This document shows, in pieces, positions 14,033 through 21,180 of a stretch of DNA of 21,180 bases (within the stretch, counting starts at the first letter, position 1; each line of letters opens with the position of its first letter). Below the pieces are notes generated by a model. That model was not told where the DNA came from and did not search any database. It was given only the letters and a program-made list of their open reading frames with translations. Location of the stretch: assembly GCA_016180705.1 (NCBI GenBank), contig JACPAU010000223.1:1-21180 (forward strand), read 5' to 3'. The stretch comes from Candidatus Methylomirabilota bacterium (GTDB lineage: Bacteria > Methylomirabilota > Methylomirabilia > Methylomirabilales > JACPAU01). A program made the position numbers and the translations under genes.

Positions 14033-15861
14033 GGCAGCCCCGCCGCGGCTTCCCGCAGGAGGCTCTCCAGGACCTGCTGGTCGGCGGCATCCACCGAGGT
14101 CAGGCCGATCCGGACGACCCAGGCCCCACCCTCCTCGCGGGCCTCCAGCACCTTCCCGTAGAGGTCGCCCGAGTCCTGCGCGAGGGCCGGGTAGCGGAGG
14201 CGCAAGCGGAGGTTCGTCAGCGGCGCCAGGGGATGCTCGAGCCGGGCCTCGAGCCGGCGCAGGCCGAGGCGGAGCACCTGGCCGGGGAGCCGCTCCGGCC
14301 GGATCGTCGCGCCCTCGACCACCCAGCAGGCAAGCGGCAGGGCGACCGGCACCTCGGGGCCGGCGTCGGCGGCCGCCTCCGGGAGGCGCTGGCCCCAGGG
14401 CCCGGCCACCGCCTGGAGCTCGTAGAGGAGCAGGGGCTCCCGGATCCCTTTGACCTCGATGGGGATGGGCGGGCCGACCTCGGCGATCCCGCGGATGCGC
14501 TCGTAGGTGTGCGGGCTCAGGAGGACCTGGCCGCCGATCGTGCAGGCCTGCACGCGGGCCGCCAGGTTGACGGCGCTGCCCACGACACCGTACTTGGCCC
14601 GCTTCTCGGAGCCGATGTTCCCCACCACGGCCTCGCCGGTGTTGAGTCCGATCCCCATCTCGAGCCGCGAGAGCCCGCCGGGGAGGTGGAGCCGGTTGAC
14701 CTCCGCCATCGCTCGCTGCATGGCGATCGCGCAGGCCGCGGCGCGCTCGGCGTGGTCAGGAGCGGCGAGGGGCGCGCCGAAGATGGCGAAGATCGCGTCT
14801 CCGATGAACTCGTTGATGCTGCCCTCGTACTCGATGATGATCTCCGTCATGCGCGCCAGGTAGGCATTCAGGACCCGGACGACGACGGTCGGGTCCGTGT
14901 CCTCCACCCAGCGCGTGTAGCCGCGGAGGTCCGACATGAGGATCGTGACCTCCCGTTTGTCGCCGCCCAGGCGGAGCCCCTCGGGTGATTCCAGCAGCGC
15001 CCGGGCGACCTCCGGGGAGACGTAGCGGCCGAAGGCGTCCCGGATGAAGTCCCGCTGGCGGAGGCCGTCGAGCATCGCGTTGAACGCGCGGGTGAGCGTC
15101 CCCACCTCGTCGCGGGAGCGGACGGGGAGCGGCTGGGAGAGGTCCCCTTCGGCCACCCGGGCCACCGCGCGCGTGAGGGCGCTGACCGGCCCGCTGATCC
15201 GGCGGGCCAACAGCACGCCGGCCACGACGGCCACAATCCCGCCGAGGAGGAGGGTCTCGAGGACCCTCCGGCGCATCCAGGCGAGCCGCTCGAGGTAGAC
15301 GTCCACCCGGTAGTCCACATCGAGCACGGCGATGACGCGGCCCCCGCCGTCCCGGATCGGGGCAAAGGCGGTGATCCAGGTCCCGTGCTCGTTGGGGTAG
15401 ATGAGCGTCTGCGTCGCCACCCCTTCCCGGAACGCCTGCCCGAGCGGCTCGAGGAGGGCGGGGGCGAGCCGGTAGATTTCGCCGGGCGCCCCGGGGCCCC
15501 GGCTCGTCACCATGAAGCGCGCCTCGCGCGCGGCGGGCGCGAAGTCCGTGAGGGTGTAGATCGGCGTCTCCAGCCGGTTCTCGTCCTGGATCGCCGCCAG
15601 GACCGCGCGCAGCCGGCCGTAGGCCGGCGTGCTCGGGGTCAGCGTCGCCTCCACCTCGACATGGAGGGCCGGATCGATCAGGAGCGCCCCCGTCCGGGCG
15701 ATGTTCAGGAGGAAGGTCCCGAGGGTCTTCTCCATCTCCCGCTTCTGCTGCTGGTAGAGGAGCGTCGCGACGAGACCGATGCCGAGCAGGGTGACGGCCA
15801 CGAGGAGGGCGGCCAGGCGGACGCTCAGGCGGTGCCAGGGGCGGAGCGGCGGCGCAGACAC
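14029..15861 (-). CDS. Membrane class III nucleotide cyclase with HAMP and degenerate PilZ-like domain
   Basis: The predicted product makes a cyclic nucleotide second messenger. The 610 residues are arranged as a membrane helix (about 12-36), a periplasmic sensor region (about 40-200, ending TWITAFAPIRDGGGRVIAVL as in cache domains), a second helix (about 203-220), HAMP (about 221-273), a linker with RYVSPEVARALL, and the cyclase domain (about 300-480). Metal-binding aspartates are Asp311 (SDLRGYT) and Asp355 (FIGDAIF); transition-state residues are Asn432 and Arg436 (VNLAAR). At the two base-selecting positions it has Glu351 and Gly425, not the Lys and Asp/Thr of adenylyl cyclases, which suggests GTP may be used. 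Residues about 500-608 look PilZ-like but lack clear c-di-GMP motifs. The GTG at 15861 lies 18 bases after the upstream gene. Confidence 0.92.
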   Translation of the reverse strand: MSAPPLRPWHRLSVRLAALLVAVTLLGIGLVATLLYQQQKREMEKTLGTFLLNIARTGALLIDPALHVEVEATLTPSTPAYGRLRAVLAAIQDENRLETPIYTLTDFAPAAREARFMVTSRGPGAPGEIYRLAPALLEPLGQAFREGVATQTLIYPNEHGTWITAFAPIRDGGGRVIAVLDVDYRVDVYLERLAWMRRRVLETLLLGGIVAVVAGVLLARRISGPVSALTRAVARVAEGDLSQPLPVRSRDEVGTLTRAFNAMLDGLRQRDFIRDAFGRYVSPEVARALLESPEGLRLGGDKREVTILMSDLRGYTRWVEDTDPTVVVRVLNAYLARMTEIIIEYEGSINEFIGDAIFAIFGAPLAAPDHAERAAACAIAMQRAMAEVNRLHLPGGLSRLEMGIGLNTGEAVVGNIGSEKRAKYGVVGSAVNLAARVQACTIGGQVLLSPHTYERIRGIAEVGPPIPIEVKGIREPLLLYELQAVAGPWGQRLPEAAADAGPEVPVALPLACWVVEGATIRPERLPGQVLRLGLRRLEARLEHPLAPLTNLRLRLRYPALAQDSGDLYGKVLEAREEGGAWVVRIGLTSVDAADQQVLESLLREAAAGLP

Positions 15862-15879
15862 GGCTCGCGGATCCCTCCC

Positions 15880-17496
15880 CTATCGCGTGACCCGGAACGT
15901 CCCCTGGTGTGTCCGGTTCTGGCAGTCCCTTACCGCGAAGGTGCCCCGGATCTCCCGGGCCGTCGCCGACGCCTCCCCCCGGTACTCGGCCCGGCAGTCC
16001 CCGAGCAGGGAGGCCGTGTAGCGGAGCCGCTCCCCCTCGAGAGCCCCCCGGAAGCCGCCGGCGAGGGTGGACTGCAGGCGCAGGACCCCGTCCAGGACGC
16101 TCCCGCGCTGGACCAGCACCAGCGTCAGCCGCTCCTCCCCGGCGCCCGACGTCACCGTGCCGTACCAGGTGCCGCTCAGCGGCCCCTGCGACGGTCGGCC
16201 CCGCTTGCTGTCGTGGAACGCGTAGACCTTCCCGTCCATGGAGCCGCTGTAGAGCGAGCCGTCCGGGCCGATCACCGGGGAGGAAATCAGGGTGCCCCGG
16301 GTACGGAACTCCCACAGCAGCTGCCCCTCTTCCCCGGAGACGGGGGGGGCGATCGCGTAGATCCTCCCGTTGTCGGCTCCGAGGTACACCGTCCCGTCCG
16401 GCGCGAGCGCGGGGGAGGTCTCGATGGTCGTCCCGATCCGGTACCGCCAGACGGCTCGCCCGCGCGCGCCGAAGAGGCCCCGCCCCTCCCGCAGCGCGTA
16501 GAGGTGCCCGTCCTTCGGACCCAGGTAGATCGTCCCGTCGGGGCCCAGCGCGGCCGAGGAGAAAATGGCGTATTCCGTGAACTGGGTCTTGAACGTCCAG
16601 AGCCGCTCGCCGGTCGCGGCGTTGAGCACGTAGACGATCCCGTCGTTACCGCCGATCACCAGGCGCCCGGTCTCGTCCAGCGCCGGCGCGTTCTCGAAGC
16701 CGCCCGTCTTGCCCTGGCTGCCGCTGGCGAAGGTCCATCGGACGAGCGGCTCCCGCTGCCCCGCGGCCGGCTCCGTGAGGGCGTACACCTTGCCGTCCAT
16801 CGAGCCGAAGTAGACGGTCCCGTCGGCGCCGACGGCCGGAGACGAGATCAGGTCCCCCCCGGTTTGGAAGTGCCACTTGATCCGGGCCGGGCTGCCTTGC
16901 TGCGGGGGCGCGATCGCGTACAGGCGCCAGTCGTCGGCGCCGATGTAGATCGTCCCGTCGGCGCCGGCGGCCGGGGACGTCTGCATCCCCGTGCCGACGT
17001 CCACGCTCCAGCGCACCTCCCCGAGGATGCCGGCCGTCGGCGGCCGGACCGCGTAGACCCTCCCGTCCTTGGCTCCGAAGACGACCGTCCCGTCGCGCAG
17101 AATGGCGGGGGTCGAGTAGATCGCGAACGTGTCGAAGCCGGTCGGGAAGGCCCAGCGGACCTCGCCGCTCTCCGGGTCGAGGCCGTAGAGGATGCCGTTG
17201 TTGGCCCCGAGGTAGACCGTCCCGTCGGGACCGATCACCGGGTCCGTCTCGATGCCGCCCTGCTGCTCGGTCCGCCCCGTGGAGTAGGTCCACTTCAGCG
17301 CGCCCGTCCGGGGGCCGTTCACGGCGCTCCGGCCGGTGTTCCAGAGGTCGTGCCGGTACTTGGGCCAGTGGCTCTCGGCCAACGGAGCGAGGGCCGGCGG
17401 CGGGACCGGCGCCGTCTGCGCCAGGACGGCCCAGGCGACGCCGACCGCCAGCAGGGCCGTCAGCCCGAGGGTGACTCGCGTGCCACGACTGTGCAT
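15880..17496 (-). CDS. Secreted PQQ-type beta-propeller protein with C-terminal domain
   Basis: The 538 residues start with a cleavable signal peptide (hydrophobic 8-25, cleavage likely near AWAVLAQ). From about 45 to 430 there are at least seven propeller blades with the repeating pattern G-P-D-G-T-V-Y-L-G-A-x-N/D-G-x-I/V-Y-A, typical of PQQ-like/BamB-like propellers. No PQQ-coordinating or dehydrogenase active-site set is obvious, so it is probably structural or binding. The last 105 residues form a separate beta-rich domain (start GTWYGTVTSG) with two cysteines, DCRAEY and RDCQNR, that may form a disulfide. The ATG at 17496 is chosen for the signal peptide and GGAGG 9 bases upstream; the longer frame overlaps the glycosyltransferase gene and is rejected. 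Confidence 0.9.
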   Translation of the reverse strand: MHSRGTRVTLGLTALLAVGVAWAVLAQTAPVPPPALAPLAESHWPKYRHDLWNTGRSAVNGPRTGALKWTYSTGRTEQQGGIETDPVIGPDGTVYLGANNGILYGLDPESGEVRWAFPTGFDTFAIYSTPAILRDGTVVFGAKDGRVYAVRPPTAGILGEVRWSVDVGTGMQTSPAAGADGTIYIGADDWRLYAIAPPQQGSPARIKWHFQTGGDLISSPAVGADGTVYFGSMDGKVYALTEPAAGQREPLVRWTFASGSQGKTGGFENAPALDETGRLVIGGNDGIVYVLNAATGERLWTFKTQFTEYAIFSSAALGPDGTIYLGPKDGHLYALREGRGLFGARGRAVWRYRIGTTIETSPALAPDGTVYLGADNGRIYAIAPPVSGEEGQLLWEFRTRGTLISSPVIGPDGSLYSGSMDGKVYAFHDSKRGRPSQGPLSGTWYGTVTSGAGEERLTLVLVQRGSVLDGVLRLQSTLAGGFRGALEGERLRYTASLLGDCRAEYRGEASATAREIRGTFAVRDCQNRTHQGTFRVTR

Positions 17497-17518
17497 CCGC
17501 CCGTTCCTCCCCCGCCGC

Positions 17519-19039
17519 TCAGGTCGCCTGCCCGGCGCTGATCCGGGTCCCCTCCGCGGCCACGTCCGGGACCCGGCTCCCGACCATCGCCTGGAAGATG
17601 GTGAGGGCACCCACCGTGAGGAAGCCGGCCGCGTAGAGACCGAGGAGCGGCAAGGCGCCATAGTGCCCGTCCTGCCAGAAGGAGGCCGCCGTGGCCGCGC
17701 AGTAGAGCCCGAGCCCGATCTCGGCCAAGCCGCCCCAGGGACGCCCTCCCCCGTACACCTTGCCCCGCCAGCACCCGCCGCCGGGGCCGATGCCGAACTT
17801 GGGCGTCCGGATGAACTCCCACGTCTTTCCCCGAAAGCCCCCCAGGACGGCCAGGCTGGTGCTCCACGCCACCCCCACGCCGATCACCATGATCGTCGGC
17901 AACTGCCAGAGCCGCCGGCAACCCGGGTCCAGAACGCGCTGGGCGTACCCCAGCATGCAGCCCGGGCCGAAGACGGCGAGGCCGAAGACGAGGCTCAACC
18001 CCAGGAGGACCGATGGCGGCGGGGTGAGGTCCCGGAGGGCAAGGAGCGGCGCCGAGAGGAGGACTCCGGTCAGCATCAGGGGGTGGATCATATAGTAGGT
18101 CAGGTGGATGAAGGCCTGGTACTTGGTCCAGGCGGGGAGCGGCGCCCCGAGGACGGCGGGGAGGAGCTTCAGCGCCGTCTGGATGGAGCCCTTCGCCCAC
18201 CGCCGCTGCTGGGACTTGAATCCCGTGATCAGGACCGGCAGCTCCGCCGGGCAGGTGAGGTCGGGCCGGTACAGGATGCGCCAGCCCCGGAGCTGCGCCC
18301 GGTAGGAGAGGTCCAGGTCCTCGGTCAGCGTGTCGTGGGCCCACCCGCCCGCATCCAGGATGGCCGCCTTGCGCCACACGCCGGCCGTGCCGTTGAAGTT
18401 CAGGAACAGGCTCCCCCAGCAGCGCGCCGACTGCTCGACACCGAAGTGCCCGTCGATCCCCAGGGCCTGGGCGACCGTCAGGAGGGAGTAGTCCCGATTG
18501 AGGTGCCCCCAGCGCGTCTGGACCACGGCCACGGCCGGGTCGGCGAAGAACGGGATCGTCCGCCGGAGAAAATCGCGCGGGGGGACGAAATCGGCGTCGA
18601 AGACCGCGAGGAACTCCCCCCGCGCCGCGGCGCACCCGGCGGCGAGCGCACCGCCCTTGAAGCCGGTCCGCACGGCCCGGCGCAGGTGCGCGACGGAAAG
18701 CCCCCGCGCCCGAAGCCGACCGGCACTCTCCGCGACGATCGCGCTGGTCTCGTCGGTGGAGTCGTCCAGGACCTGGATCTCGAGCCGATCCGCCGGATAG
18801 TCCAGTCGGCCCACGGCCTCGAGCAGCCGGCGCGCGACGTACCGCTCGTTGTAGAGCGGGAGCTGGACCGTCACCGCGGGCCAGACCTCCGGGGCCGGCG
18901 GCGGTTCCGCCGCCTCGGCCCGGCGCCGGTGCCACCAGTGCACCGCCAGCATGACGTAGGCGTTCACGCCGTACAGGAAGAGGCCGACCAGGGAAACCAG
19001 GTACAGCAGGCCCACGAGAGCCTGGAGGATCACGGGCAT
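17519..19039 (-). CDS. Family 2 membrane glycosyltransferase (cellulose-synthase/CslA-like)
   Basis: This is a probable processive inverting glycosyltransferase of the cytoplasmic membrane. The 506 residues have an N-terminal membrane helix (about 5-33), a GT-A domain and about four or five C-terminal helices. The catalytic set is complete: DD in VLDDSTDE (92-93), KGGALAAG (128-135), DxD in FDADF (148-150), TED (239-241) and QQRRW (277-281). The cluster RTPKFG (411-416) also fits cellulose-synthase-like and glucomannan-synthase-like enzymes. The sugar donor and polymer cannot be read from sequence. The start at 19039 overlaps the upstream GT-C gene by 10 bases; the longer frame upstream is a shadow. 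Confidence 0.93.
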   Translation of the reverse strand: MPVILQALVGLLYLVSLVGLFLYGVNAYVMLAVHWWHRRRAEAAEPPPAPEVWPAVTVQLPLYNERYVARRLLEAVGRLDYPADRLEIQVLDDSTDETSAIVAESAGRLRARGLSVAHLRRAVRTGFKGGALAAGCAAARGEFLAVFDADFVPPRDFLRRTIPFFADPAVAVVQTRWGHLNRDYSLLTVAQALGIDGHFGVEQSARCWGSLFLNFNGTAGVWRKAAILDAGGWAHDTLTEDLDLSYRAQLRGWRILYRPDLTCPAELPVLITGFKSQQRRWAKGSIQTALKLLPAVLGAPLPAWTKYQAFIHLTYYMIHPLMLTGVLLSAPLLALRDLTPPPSVLLGLSLVFGLAVFGPGCMLGYAQRVLDPGCRRLWQLPTIMVIGVGVAWSTSLAVLGGFRGKTWEFIRTPKFGIGPGGGCWRGKVYGGGRPWGGLAEIGLGLYCAATAASFWQDGHYGALPLLGLYAAGFLTVGALTIFQAMVGSRVPDVAAEGTRISAGQAT

Positions 19040-20418
19040 GGCGGCTGTCCCACGGGCGCGCTCCGGCGCAGGCCGGGCCTCCGGGAATCCGGGCCGGCAT
19101 CTTTGGGCAAGAGCCCGGCGCGGCCCCGGCCCCACTCCCAGGCGAGGAGGCCGTAGAGGGGGAAGTACTCCACGGCCCGAAGCCAGAGCGGGAGTCCCGC
19201 CGGCTCCCACGCGTACTTGAGGTACGAGAGGGAGACGGCGCCGCTGAAGTAGAGCCAGGCCGCGGAGGGCTGCACCGCGGTAAACGGGAGGACCCAGAGA
19301 ACGTACCACGGATGCATGGCGGTCGGCACGAGGATGAGGTATGCGGCCACCGCGGCCATCCCGGCCCGGAAGATTCCGACCGGGTCTTCGGTCCGCCGCC
19401 GGGCGATCGCCACCAGCACGACGCCCAGCAGGCCGAAGAGCAGCACCATGGCCGCTCCCCGCGCCACCTCGCCTGCGAGCCCGACGCCCTCGGTTAGGAA
19501 GAAGCGGAGGCCCACGTTGAAATCCTCGCCGCTCCCGAAGTACTCGGGGAGGAAGCCGGTGACACCGCTCCCCGCCCCCACCAGGTACGGGAGGTACCCC
19601 GCCGCCACCACGCCCGCGCAGGCCGCCGGGAACCGCCACTCGCCGCGCCGCCACCAGACGGGAAGCAGCACCGCCGGGTACAGCTTCAGCAGGACGGCCA
19701 CCCCTAACGCCGCGCCGGCAGGCCCCGCCCGTCCCTCCTGCCGCCACCGGAGCGCGAGGAGGAGCGCCGGCAGGAAAGCGACGTCCACATGCCCCGCCTG
19801 CACCCCTTCGAAGACGGCCAGCGGCGCCCACGCGTACAGCAGGATCCCGCTCGGGGGGAGCCCCATCCGGGCGAGCAGCCCCAGGAGGAGCACCGCCGTG
19901 GCGACCTCGCACCCGAGCAGGAAGAGCCTCCAGCCGAGGAGGCTGTCCGGTGTTACCGCGGCGACGGCGGCGAAGAGGGCCTGCGCGCCCGGCGGATAGA
20001 CGGTCGGCTTGATCGGCCGGTTGACGTGGGGGAAGACGGCCGGGTCGCGCAGGGGCGCCAGCGCCTCATCGGCCGGCGGATGCCGGTACGGGTTGATCCC
20101 CGCCCGCTGGACCCGACCGTCCCAGAGGTACCGGTACACATCCGAGGAGAGGACCACGGGGCTCGGGAGCAGGACCAACCGGAAGAGGAGACCGAACCCG
20201 AGGATCAGGCCGAGCAGGACCCGGTCCGCGGACGGGTGCCGAACCACCATCCACGCCGCGAGCAGGAACAGGAGGAAGAGCCCGAGAGAGAGGCCGACGA
20301 AGACGACGAGGGGCTCCTGCGCCGAGCGGGCGGCCCGGGGGAAGGCGAGCGCGTAGCCGAGCAGGCTGAAGAGCCCGAGCCCCCCGACGAGCACCCGGAC
20401 GCGCCAAGCCTCCCGCAT
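19030..20418 (-). CDS. Polytopic GT-C glycosyltransferase (GT87/mannosyltransferase-like)
   Basis: The 462 residues contain roughly ten to twelve membrane helices. The first large extracytoplasmic loop contains SSDVYRYLWDGRVQRAGINP (residues 91-110), with acidic residues Asp93 and Asp100. This is the usual place and form of the catalytic loop in polyprenyl-phosphate-sugar-dependent GT-C enzymes, such as GT87 alpha-mannosyltransferases. Further typical stretches are KPTVYPPGAQ, AGHVDVAFLPALLLAL and VPTAMHPWYVLWVLP. It would transfer a sugar from a lipid-linked donor on the outer face of the inner membrane. The ATG at 20418 has GGAGG 5 bases upstream. Its 3' end overlaps the GT2 gene, suggesting a shared pathway. 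The specific sugar is unknown. Confidence 0.87.
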   Translation of the reverse strand: MREAWRVRVLVGGLGLFSLLGYALAFPRAARSAQEPLVVFVGLSLGLFLLFLLAAWMVVRHPSADRVLLGLILGFGLLFRLVLLPSPVVLSSDVYRYLWDGRVQRAGINPYRHPPADEALAPLRDPAVFPHVNRPIKPTVYPPGAQALFAAVAAVTPDSLLGWRLFLLGCEVATAVLLLGLLARMGLPPSGILLYAWAPLAVFEGVQAGHVDVAFLPALLLALRWRQEGRAGPAGAALGVAVLLKLYPAVLLPVWWRRGEWRFPAACAGVVAAGYLPYLVGAGSGVTGFLPEYFGSGEDFNVGLRFFLTEGVGLAGEVARGAAMVLLFGLLGVVLVAIARRRTEDPVGIFRAGMAAVAAYLILVPTAMHPWYVLWVLPFTAVQPSAAWLYFSGAVSLSYLKYAWEPAGLPLWLRAVEYFPLYGLLAWEWGRGRAGLLPKDAGPDSRRPGLRRSAPVGQPPCP

Positions 20419-20433
20419 CCCACCCTCCGTGAC

Positions 20434-20964
20434 TCAGATGGCCCGCAGCAGCAGGCGTGCCCAGGCCTCGGCCTCGGCCCGTTGGCGCAGCACCGGCCCG
20501 AGATACCGGTCGAGCCCGAGGACCCGCCCGGCCCCGCAGAGGGCGAAGCAGACCTGGGGGAGGGTGAGGAGGACCCAGATCCAGCCCCACTCCCCGGGGA
20601 CGTTGTAGGCCCCGAGGGCGATGTTCACCTGCCAGCCAAACCCCCCGAGGCCGGCCAGGCGGGTGAAGAGCCCGAGGAGGAGGAGCACGCCCAGGCCGAG
20701 CTCGGTCAGGAAGGCGAGCAGGCCGAAGAGATTGAAGTTGGGCAGGATTACGTGCTGGAGCAGCGCCGCATACCAGCCGAAGGTGGGGTGGGCGACCTCC
20801 TTCTCGAGCCAGCCGTACAGCCAGCCGTACCGGTGCCCCTCACTGATGACCCAGGGGGCCTTCTGCCAGGCAAAGTCCAGGTACATCAGGCCGAAGGCGA
20901 TCCGGAAGAGCGCGAGGGGCCAGAGGGGGGCGCGTGTCGGAAGGCTGAGTGGGTGCGTGAGCAT
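20434..20964 (-). CDS. DoxX-like (DoxD/TQO subunit type) membrane protein
   Basis: The 176-residue protein has four hydrophobic segments. The stretch FRIAFGLMYLDFAWQKAPWV near the N-terminus is typical of DoxX/DoxD-like proteins, as are YGWLYGWLEKEVAHPTFGWY and LTELGLGVLLLLGLFTRLAG and the YNVPGEWGWIW loop. The family includes a thiosulfate:quinone oxidoreductase subunit in archaea, but most members are uncharacterised, so no reaction is assigned. The ATG at 20964 has GAGGG 6 bases upstream. It sits 18 bases after the radical SAM gene and 15 before the GT-C gene, so it is part of the same operon. Confidence 0.85.
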   Translation of the reverse strand: MLTHPLSLPTRAPLWPLALFRIAFGLMYLDFAWQKAPWVISEGHRYGWLYGWLEKEVAHPTFGWYAALLQHVILPNFNLFGLLAFLTELGLGVLLLLGLFTRLAGLGGFGWQVNIALGAYNVPGEWGWIWVLLTLPQVCFALCGAGRVLGLDRYLGPVLRQRAEAEAWARLLLRAI

Positions 20965-20982
20965 GTCCGTCCCTCGATTTCC

Positions 20983-21180
20983 TCAGATGCTCCAGAGCAG
21001 CCCGCAGCCCCGGCAGGGGTCGGGAGGGGAATCGCTCTCGAAGTCGGACCGGAACTGCTGGTAGCGCTCGCCGTTCCAGACGCCCGCGAACTCCTGCTCG
21101 AAGGCGTTGCCCAGCACGGCCCCGCGGTAGTTCTTCGCGCTGAACGGCGCGATGCAGCAGGGCAGGACGTTGCCGTTGGC
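20983..21180 (-). CDS. C-terminal end of a SPASM-domain radical SAM protein (partial)
   Basis: Only the last 65 residues are in the window; the frame is open at the right edge. They read like a SPASM or SPASM-like auxiliary iron-sulfur domain: ANGNVLPCCIAPFSAKNYRG with a Cys-Cys pair, then LGNAFEQEFAGVWNGERYQQ, and a closing PCRGCGLLWSI with the last two cysteine ligands. The pattern 'N-G-x-V-x-P-C-C' followed by 'G-N-x-x-x-x-x-x-x-x-W-N' and 'C-x-x-C' is characteristic. The radical SAM core with CxxxCxxC would lie outside the window. Substrate unknown; it begins the operon segment seen here and lies 18 bases before the DoxX-like gene. Confidence 0.8.
   Translation of the reverse strand, partial: ANGNVLPCCIAPFSAKNYRGAVLGNAFEQEFAGVWNGERYQQFRSDFESDSPPDPCRGCGLLWSI

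Noticed and set aside
13362..17300. DNA-level repeats in the two propeller genes as a CRISPR-like or satellite array
   Set aside because: The repeats are degenerate, in frame and match propeller blade periods at protein level, so they are explained by the protein fold.
15385..17541. 718-codon plus-strand open frame opposite the cyclase and the PQQ-type propeller
   Set aside because: Its periodic 'VDRPVGA'-like pattern is only the complement of the propeller repeats, so it is not an independent repeat protein.

Overview
The window looks like chromosomal DNA of a very GC-rich (roughly 70%) Gram-negative bacterium. Lipoprotein signals, an Mla/MCE lipid-transport system and ribosomal proteins of ordinary bacterial type support this. 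The order tRNA-Gln, prs, rplY, pth, rpsF, ssb, rpsR, DUF2232, rplI, dnaB is of the deltaproteobacterial type. Base composition, the many beta-propeller proteins and this layout would fit a deltaproteobacterium or a Rokubacteria/Methylomirabilota-type lineage, but that placement is inference. Every gene I can support is on the minus strand, so transcription runs from right to left. The long plus-strand ORFs are GC-driven shadows. I see no mobile element, CRISPR array, rRNA or integration site.

Right part (21180 to 11800): nine genes with gaps of at most 22 bases or short overlaps, likely one operon. In transcription order they are the C-terminal end of a SPASM-type radical SAM protein, a DoxX-like membrane protein, a GT-C membrane glycosyltransferase, a GT2 processive-type membrane glycosyltransferase, a secreted PQQ-type beta-propeller, a membrane class III nucleotide cyclase, a YVTN-type beta-propeller lipoprotein, a TIGR04282-type nucleotidyl/glycosyl transferase and a Nudix hydrolase. 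The glycosyltransferases suggest envelope glycan or glycolipid synthesis. The propellers and the cyclase suggest an attached sensing or scaffolding branch.

Middle (11799 to 11504): an intergenic region of about 300 bases holding two hairpins and a strong sigma-70-like promoter with a perfect TATAAT box. The promoter faces a tRNA-Gln(UUG) gene.

Left part (11503 to 1): tRNA-Gln, prs, rplY, pth, an rpsF-ssb fusion, rpsR, DUF2232, rplI and dnaB, followed without a break by a repeat-rich lipoprotein and mlaE-mlaF-mlaD. After 145 bases comes radA, cut by the window edge. Translation, nucleotide supply and replication genes therefore seem co-transcribed with a lipid-transport cassette.

The most unusual points are: (1) ribosomal protein S6 and SSB form one reading frame, and the first beta strand of SSB is missing; (2) an unrecognised lipoprotein with about 15 W-P-L/F motifs is translationally coupled to mlaE and seems to start at a CTG codon; (3) the MlaD protein carries five exact-length 34-residue repeats; (4) the nucleotide cyclase has guanylyl-cyclase-like substrate residues and a degenerate PilZ-like tail.
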